In this document: positions 1 to 8,903 of the stretch, one piece after another | How the letters are laid out: every line of letters begins with the position of its first letter | Position numbering within the stretch: the first letter of the stretch is position 1 | DNA from: Gloeothece verrucosa PCC 7822 | Lineage (GTDB): Bacteria > Cyanobacteriota > Cyanobacteriia > Cyanobacteriales > Microcystaceae | Assembly: GCF_000147335.1 (NCBI RefSeq) | Contig: NC_014501.1 | Coordinates: forward strand, 1,937,501 to 2,001,500 | Direction: 5' to 3' | DNA length: 64,000 nucleotides | The notes under the pieces: model-generated | What the model was told of the DNA's origin: nothing | Databases searched by the model: none | What the model saw: the letters and a program-made list of their open reading frames with translations, nothing else | Program-made: the position numbers and the translations under genes

Positions 1-607
1 CATCATGAACGGACATATAAAAATCTCGCTCGGTGTCTTCTGCGATTCTTTCGTAGGGTTGACCGGTGTGTTCGGCTAATAGAGAATTTAATCTTTGTTT
101 GATATAGAGGATTTCTTTAGCTTGAATATCGATTTCCACCGCTTGCCCTTGCGCTCCGCCGATGGGTTGATGGATCATTATTCTAGCACTGGGTAAAGCC
201 ATGCGTTTTCCTTTTGTGCCACCGGATAGCAAGAAGGCTCCCATGCTGGCTGCTAGTCCAAAGCAGATGGTGACTACATCAGGACGAATTTGTTGCATGG
301 TATCGTAAATGGCTAGTCCAGCGTACACCGAGCCGCCTGGGGAATTGATATAGAGTTGAATGTCTTTTTCTGGATCTTCAGCATCGAGATACAGCAGTTG
401 AGCCACAATGGAGTCAGCGACATTATCATCAATTGCTGTGCCTAAAAATACGATTCTTTCCCGCAATAAGCGCGAGTAAATATCAAATGCTCTTTCTCCC
501 ATCCCCGATTGTTCTATAACTACCGGCACGATATTCTGAGTGCTGGAGTAGATCTTGGGGGAGCAATAGCTAATGATGGGGTGATCAGGCGATTTTGATT
601 GAACCAT
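1..607 (-). CDS. clpP: ATP-dependent Clp protease proteolytic subunit (3' part outside window)
   Basis: ClpP is the serine peptidase subunit that forms the barrel of the Clp protease with ClpX or ClpC. I translated the reverse strand from the ATG at 605-607; about 202 residues are visible and the C terminus lies beyond the left edge. The catalytic triad is readable: Ser121 in GLAASMGAF, His146 in IMIHQPIG and Asp195 in TERDFYMS. The INSPGGSV strand motif typical of ClpP is near residue 88. It lies downstream of tig on the same strand, an arrangement common in bacteria, often with clpX next, which would fall outside this window. Cyanobacteria carry several ClpP/ClpR paralogues; the intact triad makes this a ClpP, not a ClpR. 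Which numbered paralogue it is cannot be decided here. Confidence 0.95.
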   Translation of the reverse strand, partial: MVQSKSPDHPIISYCSPKIYSSTQNIVPVVIEQSGMGERAFDIYSRLLRERIVFLGTAIDDNVADSIVAQLLYLDAEDPEKDIQLYINSPGGSVYAGLAIYDTMQQIRPDVVTICFGLAASMGAFLLSGGTKGKRMALPSARIMIHQPIGGAQGQAVEIDIQAKEILYIKQRLNSLLAEHTGQPYERIAEDTERDFYMSVHD

Positions 608-805
608 AGGATTTGGATGCTGTTTAAAAAAATTTTGCCAGTTACTACTAACTTAGCGTTTTTCCCGCGTTTTCGGCTAGAGTAAGCCAGTTGAGAGATG
701 GTGTTAATCGTTGGTTTTTCAGGTGGAGGCTTGGTAAATTACAATTTTAGTCAATCCTAAGCTTATTTACTAACAAAGGGCCCGTTGGCTCTAGTTTAGG
801 GTTTT

Positions 806-836
806 TTCAAAAGCTCCGCCTTCAGGCTTTTTTGAA
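806..836 (-). terminator. Weak hairpin between tig and clpP
   Basis: The 332-base gap between tig and clpP (608-939) has no credible gene. It holds one imperfect hairpin: arms TTCAAAAGC and GCTTTTTTGAA around a CCGCC-containing loop. It lies 3' of tig and could be an attenuator or partial terminator before clpP. There is no long T tract on the minus strand, so this is tentative. Confidence 0.3.
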
Positions 837-939
837 TAGCCTTAATGGCATTTGGATTGAGGCTACTTCCTCCACCTCAAATCTACCACAAAATTTTCGG
901 TTCTTTGGAACTTTTGCGAGAATTTTGGCTAATTATTTT

Positions 940-2370
940 CTAAGATTCCTCAGAAGTTTCTCGAGAAGACTCAATCGGCTCGGCGAAGGTTTCAATGATA
1001 GTATCTTCTCCTTGGTCTATTTCTGTTTCCTCTTCTTGAGGTGTTGATTTAGGCACTAATTCAACGGTTGCTTTTTCTTGCAGCCATTCGAGAGTTTTTT
1101 GAGTCTGTAATTCTTGGATGATAACTTCTCGTAAACGGTCTAGATCGATGTCTTGCCCTTGTAATTGCTGTTTGAGCTTATTATATCTTTCCTCAATGGC
1201 TTGGTTATCGACTTCAATGGATTCGACTTTAGCCACCTCAGTCAGCACGAGAGTTTGTTTCAATCGCTCCACCGCTTCAGGACGAGCATTATCTCGCATA
1301 CGGCCAATATTTTCTGAAGTAAAGAGGGTTTTGACATCTACTCCCATTTGTTGCATTTGTACAGCAGTTTGTCGCAGTAATTCGGTTATTTCTTCCTGAA
1401 TTAAAGTTTCGGGCAAATCTACGGTACTAATGTTCACTAATTCTTCAATGATGCGAGAGTGGATGCTATTTTTAGTCTCATTTTGGGCTTGTTCTGAGAA
1501 CTGTTTTTCTAGGTATTCACGCCACTCGGCCAGCGTTTCAAATTTTTGTTCGCTGTTTTCACTGATTTGTTCAGCCAACTCGTCATCAAGTTCGGGGAGT
1601 TCTTTAGTTTTAAGTTCCTTGAGGGTAACCGTAAAAATAGCTTCTTTGCCGGCTAATTCTTCTTGAGGATAATCCTCTGGGAAAGTGGCATTAATTTCTT
1701 TGGTTTCATCAGGTTTCATGCCGACAATGCCTTCGACGAATCCACTAATAAAGCGTCCTTCACCGAGTTCTACGCGAAAATCTGTCCCCTGTACGCCGGG
1801 GATAGCTTCTCCGGCTTGAGGTCCGTCGTTGGCTAGTGCGTAGTAATCGATAATTGCCACATCCCCAATTTGAGCGGGACGATCTTCAATGGGAACTAAG
1901 GTGACAAATTTTTCTCGTTGCTGTTCTAGCCACTCATCTATTTTTTGAGGATCATAGACGCTTTCTTCGGCTTTGATCTGAAGATTTTGATAATCTCCGA
2001 GTTGCACTGTAGGGGGAACATCCACCGAGGCTGAGAAAGTGAAGGTTTCTCCGGGGTTAAATTTTTGCAGTAATTCTTCAAAACTCGAGCCTAATTGATA
2101 ATTCCCGATCACTTCAATCGATTCTTGTTTAATAGCTTCTTGCAAACTCGATTGAATGATTTCTTCTAAGGCAGTAGCCTTGATCCGTAGGGACCCTAAC
2201 CGTTGAACTAGGACCTGACGGGGGATTTTTCCCTTGCGAAACCCAGGAATCTGTGTCGTGCGTGCAAGGTTGTTGACCACCGTTTCGTAGGTTTGTTTAG
2301 ATGTTTCTGGGGGAATTTCAATTTCTAACCCGATTTGACTGTCAGGAAGCTTTTCCTGGGTAACTTTCAT
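940..2370 (-). CDS. tig: Trigger factor (ribosome-bound chaperone and prolyl isomerase)
   Basis: Trigger factor binds at the ribosome exit tunnel and shields nascent chains. The 476-residue protein has the family order. An N-terminal ribosome-binding domain contains the GFRKGKIP signature near residue 43. An FKBP-type isomerase domain spans roughly residues 160-250 (IGDVAIIDY ... GFVEGIVGMKP). A long helical C-terminal domain follows. The last ~35 residues are rich in Glu, Asp and Thr, a common acidic tail in cyanobacterial homologues. The start MKVTQEKLPDSQ is the usual one. It precedes clpP on the same strand with a 332-base gap, so the two may be co-transcribed. The family call is very secure. 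Confidence 0.97.
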   Translation of the reverse strand: MKVTQEKLPDSQIGLEIEIPPETSKQTYETVVNNLARTTQIPGFRKGKIPRQVLVQRLGSLRIKATALEEIIQSSLQEAIKQESIEVIGNYQLGSSFEELLQKFNPGETFTFSASVDVPPTVQLGDYQNLQIKAEESVYDPQKIDEWLEQQREKFVTLVPIEDRPAQIGDVAIIDYYALANDGPQAGEAIPGVQGTDFRVELGEGRFISGFVEGIVGMKPDETKEINATFPEDYPQEELAGKEAIFTVTLKELKTKELPELDDELAEQISENSEQKFETLAEWREYLEKQFSEQAQNETKNSIHSRIIEELVNISTVDLPETLIQEEITELLRQTAVQMQQMGVDVKTLFTSENIGRMRDNARPEAVERLKQTLVLTEVAKVESIEVDNQAIEERYNKLKQQLQGQDIDLDRLREVIIQELQTQKTLEWLQEKATVELVPKSTPQEEETEIDQGEDTIIETFAEPIESSRETSEES

Positions 2371-2671
2371 CGATTTCTCTTTCTCAAAACGACTATAAAT
2401 GTATGCTTTGGATTTACTTAAGCTTAGAAATGGGTTTTCCCGTTTTAAGCAGGGTATCCCGATCTTTATATTTTACCCTCGAATTACCAATGTGGATCAA
2501 GCTGGGCGAATGAAAATCCCCTTTTCCATCAAGGCATAAAAATATCAGTCAGGTTGAGCTATGACTGGGGAGGAAGCAAACCGTGCTGTGATCGTCGTTT
2601 TCCACAATGAATCTGAGTAGGAATATTTCTAGCTCCTTGTCTTCCTTTTTCTGACTCCAAATATTCTGACT
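2371..2671. other. Intergenic region upstream of tig
   Basis: About 300 bases that should hold the tig promoter on the minus strand. I see no open reading frame with a ribosome-binding site and no clear sigma-70 hexamer pair. Confidence 0.5.
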
Positions 2672-2706
2672 AAAAAATGGTTGAATAACTCATGAGTTAT
2701 CCAACC
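2672..2706 (-). terminator. Rho-independent terminator of the META-domain gene
   Basis: On the minus strand a 13-bp stem (GGTTGGATAACTC with GAGTTATTCAACC, one mismatch, two-base loop AT) is followed by A then six T. It starts 38 bases past the stop of the gene ending at 2744 and reads in the same direction. This is the cleanest intrinsic terminator in the left half of the window. Confidence 0.8.
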
Positions 2707-2743
2707 CAAATGCTATTACTCTCGCTAATAAACTCTGATAATT

Positions 2744-3172
2744 TTAGGGGTCTTTAACATATTCTAAAGTTTGATTGTTCCCGTCACTAAGTTTTAAATG
2801 TTGCTCACTTACTTCATAGTATTTTGCGGCTTCTAATGCTTGTATATATGCACCTTCTTGCTTCATTATAGCTTGAGGATGACATAACATTTGGGTAGTA
2901 GCTACAGGCCCAATTAAAATGCGATTTTCCGTTGCACAGAAAGACGCAATGTAGCGATTGCAACCAGCACTACCGTAAATTACATTATCAGGTTCATCAT
3001 CAAAGCTTGCTGTGATTTTAGCACTGTTTAAAACCGGCTCATTACCGATAGATACAAGGGTCCAATCTCCTTTAAGCTCTGTCGCGTAACTGGGGTTTTG
3101 AACGGCGAAAGTTAACCCTAAAAATAACAGCCCAAAAATGACAGCTTTTTTGATGGATTTAAAAATGTTCAT
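2744..3172 (-). CDS. Secreted META-domain (HslJ-like) protein
   Basis: A 142-residue protein with an N-terminal signal peptide: a Lys-rich start, a hydrophobic stretch around residues 11-24, and a probable cleavage after SYA near residue 30. The mature part matches the META/HslJ family (formerly DUF306). It has the opening GDWTLVSIGNEP, the central GSAGCNRY motif, and the ATTQMLC segment followed by helices ending in a beta strand. META proteins are small periplasmic or lipoprotein-like domains linked to heat-shock or novobiocin resistance in E. coli (HslJ); the molecular role is unknown. The Cys residues in SAGCNRY, ASFCAT and QMLC may form disulfides. The gene stands alone and has its own terminator. 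Confidence 0.8.
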   Translation of the reverse strand: MNIFKSIKKAVIFGLLFLGLTFAVQNPSYATELKGDWTLVSIGNEPVLNSAKITASFDDEPDNVIYGSAGCNRYIASFCATENRILIGPVATTQMLCHPQAIMKQEGAYIQALEAAKYYEVSEQHLKLSDGNNQTLEYVKDP

Positions 3173-3815
3173 GACTTAACTTTACCTAAAATTGAAGACT
3201 TTTTAAGTCTCTCAGGCTTTTGCCATTAATAGTTCAGTTAAATTTAGGACTTGAACAATAAATAAAATTCAGGAAAATTCAGGAATAAAATTCGGTTTAG
3301 GTCGTTATTATTGAAATAGTTAGTGCTACTGTGACAGATTTACCGACTTAATAATGAGGCGTAACAGCTTATGAACTAGCGCGTTATGCCCAGAAATGAG
3401 TAAGTTTAGGGAAATATTTTTTAACTGTCGTCAGTCCCCTACTCTGGCACCGGTCATAAAACCCCCTTTGGATTAGACCAACCCGCATAGGATGGCGATC
3501 AGATGCCCCAGAAAATCTCATTTGTCGCCCAAGCAGCGAATTAGCCGCCCTCATGACTCACTAGCCAAAAACCTATCGGGGGAACTTGAGCCGCTCAAGT
3601 CGGTCAAACAAGAGCAACAATGCTCGCTCTATGATATGATAACCAAGCTGAAAATATTATTATCTGTTCGGGTTATGATAAAGTAAAGCCATCTTAAACC
3701 TTGAACAGTAAAGTCTTTCTAAACTAAACTAGCCCGTTATAGTAACTTAAGTTTAAATAGATAAAACCATATATCAAAACCCCATCAAAAACCCAGTTCA
3801 AGGTTTAACCAATCT
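3173..3815. other. Intergenic region upstream of asd
   Basis: A 640-base spacer between divergent genes. It has a short direct repeat of AAATTCAGGAA near 3275 and a small perfect stem (ACTTGAG, loop CCG, CTCAAGT) at 3584-3600. A 64-codon frame at 3492-3686 has no ribosome-binding site or recognisable protein and is not called. The promoter of asd should lie here but no convincing hexamers stand out. Confidence 0.5.
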
Positions 3816-3822
3816 AAGGAGG
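3816..3822 (+). promoter_or_regulatory. Strong ribosome-binding site deciding the TTG start of asd
   Basis: AAGGAGG lies eight bases before TTG at 3831. No ATG is available at that spacing, so the non-ATG start is well supported. Confidence 0.85.
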
Positions 3823-3830
3823 AAACTCAA

Positions 3831-4883
3831 TTGACAAAAGAAATTAATGTTGCTATCCTCGGCGCAAGCGGAGCAGTCGGCACAGAACTCATCGAATTAC
3901 TCGAAAGCCACCACTTCCCAGTAGCTAATCTAAAACTACTTGCTTCGGGTCGTTCGGCTGGTAAAACCCTCTTATTTAAAGGCCAGGCCTTAACCATCGA
4001 AGAAGTCAACGAAGGATCATTTAAAGGAATTGATCTCGTTTTAGCCTCGGCAGGCGGCTCAATTTCCAAAGCTTGGGCCAAAACCATCGTCTCCTCGGGT
4101 GCAGTGATGGTAGATAACTCCAGCGCTTTTCGCATGGACCCTAAAGTGCCGCTCATTGTGCCCGAAATCAACCCCCAAGCCGCCGCCGAGCATCAGGGAA
4201 TTATTGCTAACCCCAACTGTACTACCATTATTATGGCGGTAGCCGTATATCCGTTACACAAAGTTCAACCCGTAAAACGGATGGTGGTAGCGACCTATCA
4301 ATCAGCTAGTGGTGCCGGTGCTAGAGCAATGGAAGAAGTCAAAATCCAAGCCCAAGCGATTTTAAATCAGCAAACTCCCACTGCCGAAATTTTACCCTAT
4401 CCTCTGGCCTTTAATCTATTCCCTCACAATTCAGCCCTCAATGAACTGGGATACTGTGAGGAAGAAATGAAAATGATCAATGAAACCCGTAAAATTTTTG
4501 GGGATTCAGAGATCCGCATTAGTGCCACTTGTGTGCGAGTTCCCGTATTGCGGGCCCATTCAGAAGCCGTTAACCTAGAATTTGAGCAACCTTTCCCGGT
4601 CAAAAAAGCCCAAGAAATTTTAGCAAGTGCAGCCGGCGTAAAAGTAGTAGAAGATTGGCAGAAAAATTATTTCCCCATGCCCATAGAAGCAAGCGGCCAA
4701 GATGATGTATTAGTGGGAAGAATTCGTCAAGATCTCTCTCATCCTAATGGTCTAGAATTATGGTTATGTGGAGATCAAATTCGCAAAGGAGCCGCTCTTA
4801 ATGCCATTCAGATTGCAGAATTATTGCTCCAAGAAAATCTACTTCATCCCTCAAAAACCGTAGCCGTTTCTGTGGGACAATAA
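3831..4883 (+). CDS. asd: Aspartate-semialdehyde dehydrogenase
   Basis: It reduces aspartyl phosphate to aspartate semialdehyde with NADPH, the branch point for lysine, threonine and methionine. The 350-residue protein starts with TTG behind a perfect Shine-Dalgarno. The N-terminal nucleotide-binding GASGAVG motif is at residues 11-17, VDNSSAFR is near residue 104, and the catalytic Cys130 sits in NPNCTT. The downstream substrate-binding segment ([13 protein letters not shown]) and the C-terminal [16 protein letters not shown] motif are intact. It precedes dapA by 26 bases, so the two are almost certainly co-transcribed, feeding lysine and diaminopimelate synthesis for the cell wall. Confidence 0.97.
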   Translation: MTKEINVAILGASGAVGTELIELLESHHFPVANLKLLASGRSAGKTLLFKGQALTIEEVNEGSFKGIDLVLASAGGSISKAWAKTIVSSGAVMVDNSSAFRMDPKVPLIVPEINPQAAAEHQGIIANPNCTTIIMAVAVYPLHKVQPVKRMVVATYQSASGAGARAMEEVKIQAQAILNQQTPTAEILPYPLAFNLFPHNSALNELGYCEEEMKMINETRKIFGDSEIRISATCVRVPVLRAHSEAVNLEFEQPFPVKKAQEILASAAGVKVVEDWQKNYFPMPIEASGQDDVLVGRIRQDLSHPNGLELWLCGDQIRKGAALNAIQIAELLLQENLLHPSKTVAVSVGQ

Positions 4884-4909
4884 CTGTCAGAACAAGAGAA
4901 AAAATACAG

Positions 4910-5800
4910 ATGAGTGATCAGAATTTTGGAAGGGTAATCACTGCTATGGTGACCCCCTTGGATGAGCAAGGGCAAGTCAATTATGAGGCGGCCGGCGAAT
5001 TAGCTGTCCATTTAGTCAATCAAGGCAGTGATGGGTTAGTGGTGTGTGGAACAACAGGAGAATCGCCCACCCTTAGCTTGGAAGAAAAATGCCAACTCTT
5101 TCAAGTCGTGAAAAAAGCCGTTGGGGATAAAGCCAAAATTATCGCTGGCACCGGCACCAACTCCACAGAAAAATCTATTCAGGCCACTAAAGAAGCTGCT
5201 AAAATAGGAATAGATGGCTCATTGCAGGTGGTTCCCTATTACAATAAACCCCCTCAAGAGGGATTATATCAGCATTTTCGCTCAATCGCCGAAGCTTGTC
5301 CAGAGCTACCGATAATGCTTTACAATGTGCCAGGACGTACAGGGCAAAATCTTCTCCCAGAAACCGTGGCCAAATTAGCAGAAATTGAGAATATTGTTGC
5401 TATAAAAGAAGCCAGTGGGAATATAGAACAAGCCTGTAGAATTCGCAGTTTAACGCCTTCATCTTTTGCAATTTATTCAGGAGAAGATTTTATTACTCTA
5501 CCGTTAATGACAGTGGGAGCCATCGGGGTAGTTAGCGTAGCGAGTCATTTAGTGGGTCAACAGATGCAGGAAATGATTCAAGCGTTTGAAGTTGGCAAAA
5601 ATTCCTTAGCTACAGAAATTCATTTAAAACTTTCTCCACTATTTAAAGCTTTATTTTGTACGACAAATCCCATCCCGGTTAAAGCCGCCTTAAAAATGCA
5701 AGGTTGGAAAGTAGGAGGAGTGCGCCCTCCACTTTGTGAATTGTCTTCCGAGTTACAAAAAAGCTTAGAAACTGTGTTACGAGACCTATCATTAATCTAA
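4910..5800 (+). CDS. dapA: 4-hydroxy-tetrahydrodipicolinate synthase
   Basis: It condenses pyruvate with aspartate semialdehyde, the committed step to diaminopimelate and lysine. The 296-residue TIM barrel shows the [10 protein letters not shown] substrate-binding motif around residue 46, Tyr138 in LYNVPGRTG, and the Schiff-base Lys166 in VAIKEASG. Length and motifs are normal for the family. The start codon is 26 bases after the asd stop, so its substrate is made by the gene immediately upstream. The order asd-dapA-RNase J is seen in many cyanobacteria. Confidence 0.97.
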   Translation: MSDQNFGRVITAMVTPLDEQGQVNYEAAGELAVHLVNQGSDGLVVCGTTGESPTLSLEEKCQLFQVVKKAVGDKAKIIAGTGTNSTEKSIQATKEAAKIGIDGSLQVVPYYNKPPQEGLYQHFRSIAEACPELPIMLYNVPGRTGQNLLPETVAKLAEIENIVAIKEASGNIEQACRIRSLTPSSFAIYSGEDFITLPLMTVGAIGVVSVASHLVGQQMQEMIQAFEVGKNSLATEIHLKLSPLFKALFCTTNPIPVKAALKMQGWKVGGVRPPLCELSSELQKSLETVLRDLSLI

Positions 5801-5832
5801 AAAGTGGACAAAAAAAGATTAATGAACTCTAT

Positions 5833-5863
5833 TTGACAACGTATAGATTAAATACGTTACAAT
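5833..5863 (+). promoter_or_regulatory. Candidate rnj promoter with a palindrome filling the spacer
   Basis: TTGACA at 5833-5838 and TACAAT at 5858-5863 are separated by 19 bases. The perfect inverted repeat AACGTAT-N7-ATACGTT (5838-5858) spans exactly the space between them, overlapping each hexamer by one base. It would give an approximately 195-base leader before the RNase J start at 6065. The spacer is longer than the ideal 17, so promoter strength is uncertain; the palindrome looks like an operator. Confidence 0.45.
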
Positions 5864-6064
5864 AATAGTAACAATTTATTAAGAAAAAATTCCTGTGGAG
5901 CAATTAGGCATTAGAAAAGCAGGAAAAATATATTTTTATCTGCATAAAAAAATCTGATTAAGAGACAAAAATTGTTGAAAAAAACCCGTAGCCAAATAAC
6001 TATTAAATTTTTAGGAAAAACTCTAAAAACTCAAACCCAAAATAGCCAATTGTAAAGGAGGCAA

Positions 6065-7900
6065 ATGAGTAACAACGAAACCCAATCTAAATTAAAAATT
6101 ATTCCCCTAGGCGGACTTCATGAAATCGGAAAAAATACTTGTATCTATGAGTATGAAGATGAAATATTAATGGTGGATGCAGGAATCGCTTTTCCCACCG
6201 ATGATATGCACGGGGTTAATATCGTCTTACCCGAAATGACCTATCTACGAGAAAATCATCAGAAAATAAAAGGGATGATTGCTACTCATGGTCATGAAGA
6301 TCATATTGGGGGAATACCTTACCATTTAAAACAATTTGAAATTCCCGTTATTTATGGTCCGCCTCTCGCCATTGCCTTAATAGAGGATAAATTAGAAGAA
6401 GCCGCCGTGACAGGCCGCACCAGCTTAAAAACGGTTCGTTCTCGGGAAATAGTGCGAGTTGGAAAACACTTTTTAGTAGAATTTATCCGTAATACCCACT
6501 CAATGGCCGATAGTTTTACGCTGGCCATTCACACTCCTATCGGCATCCTCATACACACAGGAGACTTTAAAATTGACCATACCCCTATAGATGGTCAACA
6601 TTTTGACTTTCATCGATTAGCCGAATATGGGGAGAAAGGCGTATTATGCTTACTGAGTGACTCCACCAACTCAGAAGTCCCCGGACATACTCCCTCAGAA
6701 GCCAGCGTTTATCCTAATTTAGACCGGATATTTGCTCAGGCCCAGGGGCGAATCATGCTCACCACCTTTGCTTCATCGGTTCACCGTATCAATATCGCCC
6801 TACAGTTATCCCAAAAACACAACCGAAAAGTGGCGGTAGTCGGAAGGTCCATGCTTAATGTCATCGCTCATTGTCGTAACTTAGGCTATATTAAATGTCC
6901 TGATGAGCTATTTGTTCCCATTAAAGCCACCAAAGGATTAGCGGATGAGCGGGTTCTCATTCTCACCACCGGCTCACAAGGAGAACCCTTAGCGGCTATG
7001 ACTCGCATTGCCAACGGAGAACATCCCCTGGTGAAAACTCGTCCAGGAGATACCATTATCTTCTCTGCTAACCCGATACCCGGCAATACCATAGCCGTCG
7101 TTAACTGTATCGATAAACTGATGATGCAAGGAGCAAACGTTATCTATGGACGGGATAAAGGGATTCATGTTTCCGGTCATGGATGTCAGGAAGACCAAAA
7201 AATGATGTTAGCTCTCACCAAACCGAAATTCTTTGTGCCTGTACACGGAGAACATCGGATGTTAGTGCAACACGCTCAAACCGCGCAAAAGATGGGATTT
7301 ACCAAAGAAAACACCGTTATTATTAAAAACGGCGATGTGATTGAGTTAAGCACTGAACGGATACAAGTTGTCGCTCAAGTTCCGGCAGGACTGGAACTGG
7401 TAGACCAAGCCGGCATCGTTCATGAACAGGTGATGGAAGAACGCCAACAGTTAGCCAACGACGGAGTAGTTACTGTAGCGGCTACCGTCAACCAGCAAGG
7501 AAAACTGGTCACTCAACCTCAGCTAAATTTAAGGGGAGTGGTAACCGTTGTCGATAGTGCCTTACTACACCAATTAATTAATCGTTCTATTGAGCAAATT
7601 CTCAGTGAACGTTGGGGAGAGTTTAAAACCCAAAGCGGCATACCCAACTGGACTGGGTTAAGACAAGAAATAGAGAGTTATTTACAACGACTAATTAAAC
7701 GGGAACTCAAAAGCCAACCCTTAGTAGTTTTTGTCCTGCAATGGGCAGATACATCAGAGTCGCCCTTGCAACCTGAACAAGCTCAACAAGCTGAACAACC
7801 TGAACAAGCTGAACAACCTGAACAAGCTGAACAACCTGAAGCCACAACTTCTGGGAGAACTTATCGGCGGAGACGTTCCACTGCTTCGATGGCATCGTAA
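6065..7900 (+). CDS. rnj: Ribonuclease J
   Basis: RNase J is a 5'-to-3' exonuclease and endonuclease of mRNA turnover. The 611-residue protein has the metallo-beta-lactamase core with the zinc-binding His75-Gly-His77-Glu-Asp79-His80 motif. A beta-CASP domain follows in the middle (LLSDSTNSE, MLTTFASSVHRI, TTGSQGEP), with VHGEHRML near residue 397 and a C-terminal domain. AAAGGAGG sits directly before the ATG. The tail (about residues 570-595) is a run of Gln-Pro-Glu-Gln-Ala-Glu repeats encoded by near-identical DNA units. It follows dapA with a 264-base gap and probably has its own promoter. The family is certain; the role of the tail is unknown. Confidence 0.96.
   Translation: MSNNETQSKLKIIPLGGLHEIGKNTCIYEYEDEILMVDAGIAFPTDDMHGVNIVLPEMTYLRENHQKIKGMIATHGHEDHIGGIPYHLKQFEIPVIYGPPLAIALIEDKLEEAAVTGRTSLKTVRSREIVRVGKHFLVEFIRNTHSMADSFTLAIHTPIGILIHTGDFKIDHTPIDGQHFDFHRLAEYGEKGVLCLLSDSTNSEVPGHTPSEASVYPNLDRIFAQAQGRIMLTTFASSVHRINIALQLSQKHNRKVAVVGRSMLNVIAHCRNLGYIKCPDELFVPIKATKGLADERVLILTTGSQGEPLAAMTRIANGEHPLVKTRPGDTIIFSANPIPGNTIAVVNCIDKLMMQGANVIYGRDKGIHVSGHGCQEDQKMMLALTKPKFFVPVHGEHRMLVQHAQTAQKMGFTKENTVIIKNGDVIELSTERIQVVAQVPAGLELVDQAGIVHEQVMEERQQLANDGVVTVAATVNQQGKLVTQPQLNLRGVVTVVDSALLHQLINRSIEQILSERWGEFKTQSGIPNWTGLRQEIESYLQRLIKRELKSQPLVVFVLQWADTSESPLQPEQAQQAEQPEQAEQPEQAEQPEATTSGRTYRRRRSTASMAS
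7772..7840 (+). repeat. 18-bp tandem repeat inside the RNase J coding region
   Basis: About three and a half in-frame copies of CCTGAACAAGCTGAACAA, encoding Pro-Glu-Gln-Ala-Glu-Gln. The copies are almost identical, suggesting recent expansion and likely length variation between strains. Confidence 0.9.
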
Positions 7901-7941
7901 GCTCAAATCCCCTTTGTAACAAATAACCAGAAATCATCATT

Positions 7942-7969
7942 GTAGGGACGTTGCCGGCAACGTCTCTAA
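7942..7969. repeat. GTAGAGACGTT-type hairpin repeat, copy 1
   Basis: The core GACGTTGCCGGCAACGTC is a perfect 18-base palindrome; the outer arms GTAGG and CTCTAA are near matches. It follows the rnj stop by 41 bases and is trailed by AATTTTAATA, so it may act as a weak terminator. It belongs to the same family as the hairpins at 23675, 34044 and 42770. Confidence 0.75.
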
Positions 7970-8130
7970 TTTTAATATCTGAGTGAACAAGATCAACAAA
8001 TTGATCCGAAATTGAAGAATTTATTTAAAGCTTAAGCAAACAGAAAAGATTTTTAAAGTTGTCACAATTAATACACCTATTGCTTCTAAACTAGAAATAA
8101 AGGTACTGATAACATTCATCACAAATCATT

Positions 8131-8889
8131 ATGGTAACAGTAGGTCCTAATTCTGAGTCAAACTCTTCCCTACAACTGCGAGAAATTCAGGAATTGTCCA
8201 TTTCTATTTCTGCCCAAAAACTGAACCCAACAATGTTGAGCGAAGATTTCCTAAAAGCTAGTGGAATAATTCCTAGTGATTGGGAATTAAACAAACAGCC
8301 GGTGTTAAATCCTAATTATGCTCAAGTCAGCTTTCAAAATGGGGTAAGCATCGTTACTCAACCGCGAACCATTACTTTTTTAGAAATGCTCGGAACCAAA
8401 CAATCAACAGAGATAAAATTGCCAGAACTGGTTCACAAATATGTTGAAAAGCTTCCTCTTGCTGAATATCAGGGATTAAGTATTAGTCCAAAAAGTGTGG
8501 TTCCGCTTTCGGGTTCACTGGATGCAGGCAGAAAATTTATTACCGAAACCTTACTCGCTCCCGGCGCTTGGCAAGAATTTGGTAAAGAACCTGTACAAGC
8601 TGGACTAAATTTACTCTATCAGTTAGACAAATGTCAATTTAACTTGACAATTAATGAAGCCAGGTTACAGTTACCCGATCAACAATCTCTTCCAGCTTTA
8701 TTATTTTCTGGTAGCTTTAACTATGATCTGACCAGCAACACCGAAGGGGAGCGTATAGAGAAATTAAATCAAGGCATTGATGAATGGGAAGCCAATTTGG
8801 AAGCTTTTCGAGAAATCGTCAATGAAAGATTTTTAGGACAACAAGGAAGCTTATTCCCCAATCAGTTCATCCCTACCATTGTTCAGTAA
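8131..8889 (+). CDS. Conserved cyanobacterial protein of unknown function
   Basis: A 252-residue soluble protein that I cannot assign to a named family. It has no signal peptide, no membrane segment and no obvious catalytic motif. It starts MVTVGPNSESNSSLQLREIQ and contains alternating amphipathic strands (YAQVSFQNGVSIVTQPRTITFLEML). The C-terminal third contains an acidic helix (EWEANLEAFREIVNERF). The pattern (one strand-rich domain, no Cys cluster) would fit a small binding or assembly protein, but no function is inferred. It stands alone between rnj and a convergent aldehyde dehydrogenase gene. It has normal codon use and looks like a genuine gene. Confidence 0.7.
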   Translation: MVTVGPNSESNSSLQLREIQELSISISAQKLNPTMLSEDFLKASGIIPSDWELNKQPVLNPNYAQVSFQNGVSIVTQPRTITFLEMLGTKQSTEIKLPELVHKYVEKLPLAEYQGLSISPKSVVPLSGSLDAGRKFITETLLAPGAWQEFGKEPVQAGLNLLYQLDKCQFNLTINEARLQLPDQQSLPALLFSGSFNYDLTSNTEGERIEKLNQGIDEWEANLEAFREIVNERFLGQQGSLFPNQFIPTIVQ

Positions 8890-8903
8890 AAGTTAACAGT
8901 TAT

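Noticed and set aside
3492-3686. 64-codon open frame upstream of asd
   Set aside because: No ribosome-binding site, very basic low-complexity composition and no protein-family look; probably chance.
7707-7940. Minus-strand and alternative plus-strand frames over the RNase J tail
   Set aside because: Shadow frames of the 18-base tandem repeat inside rnj.
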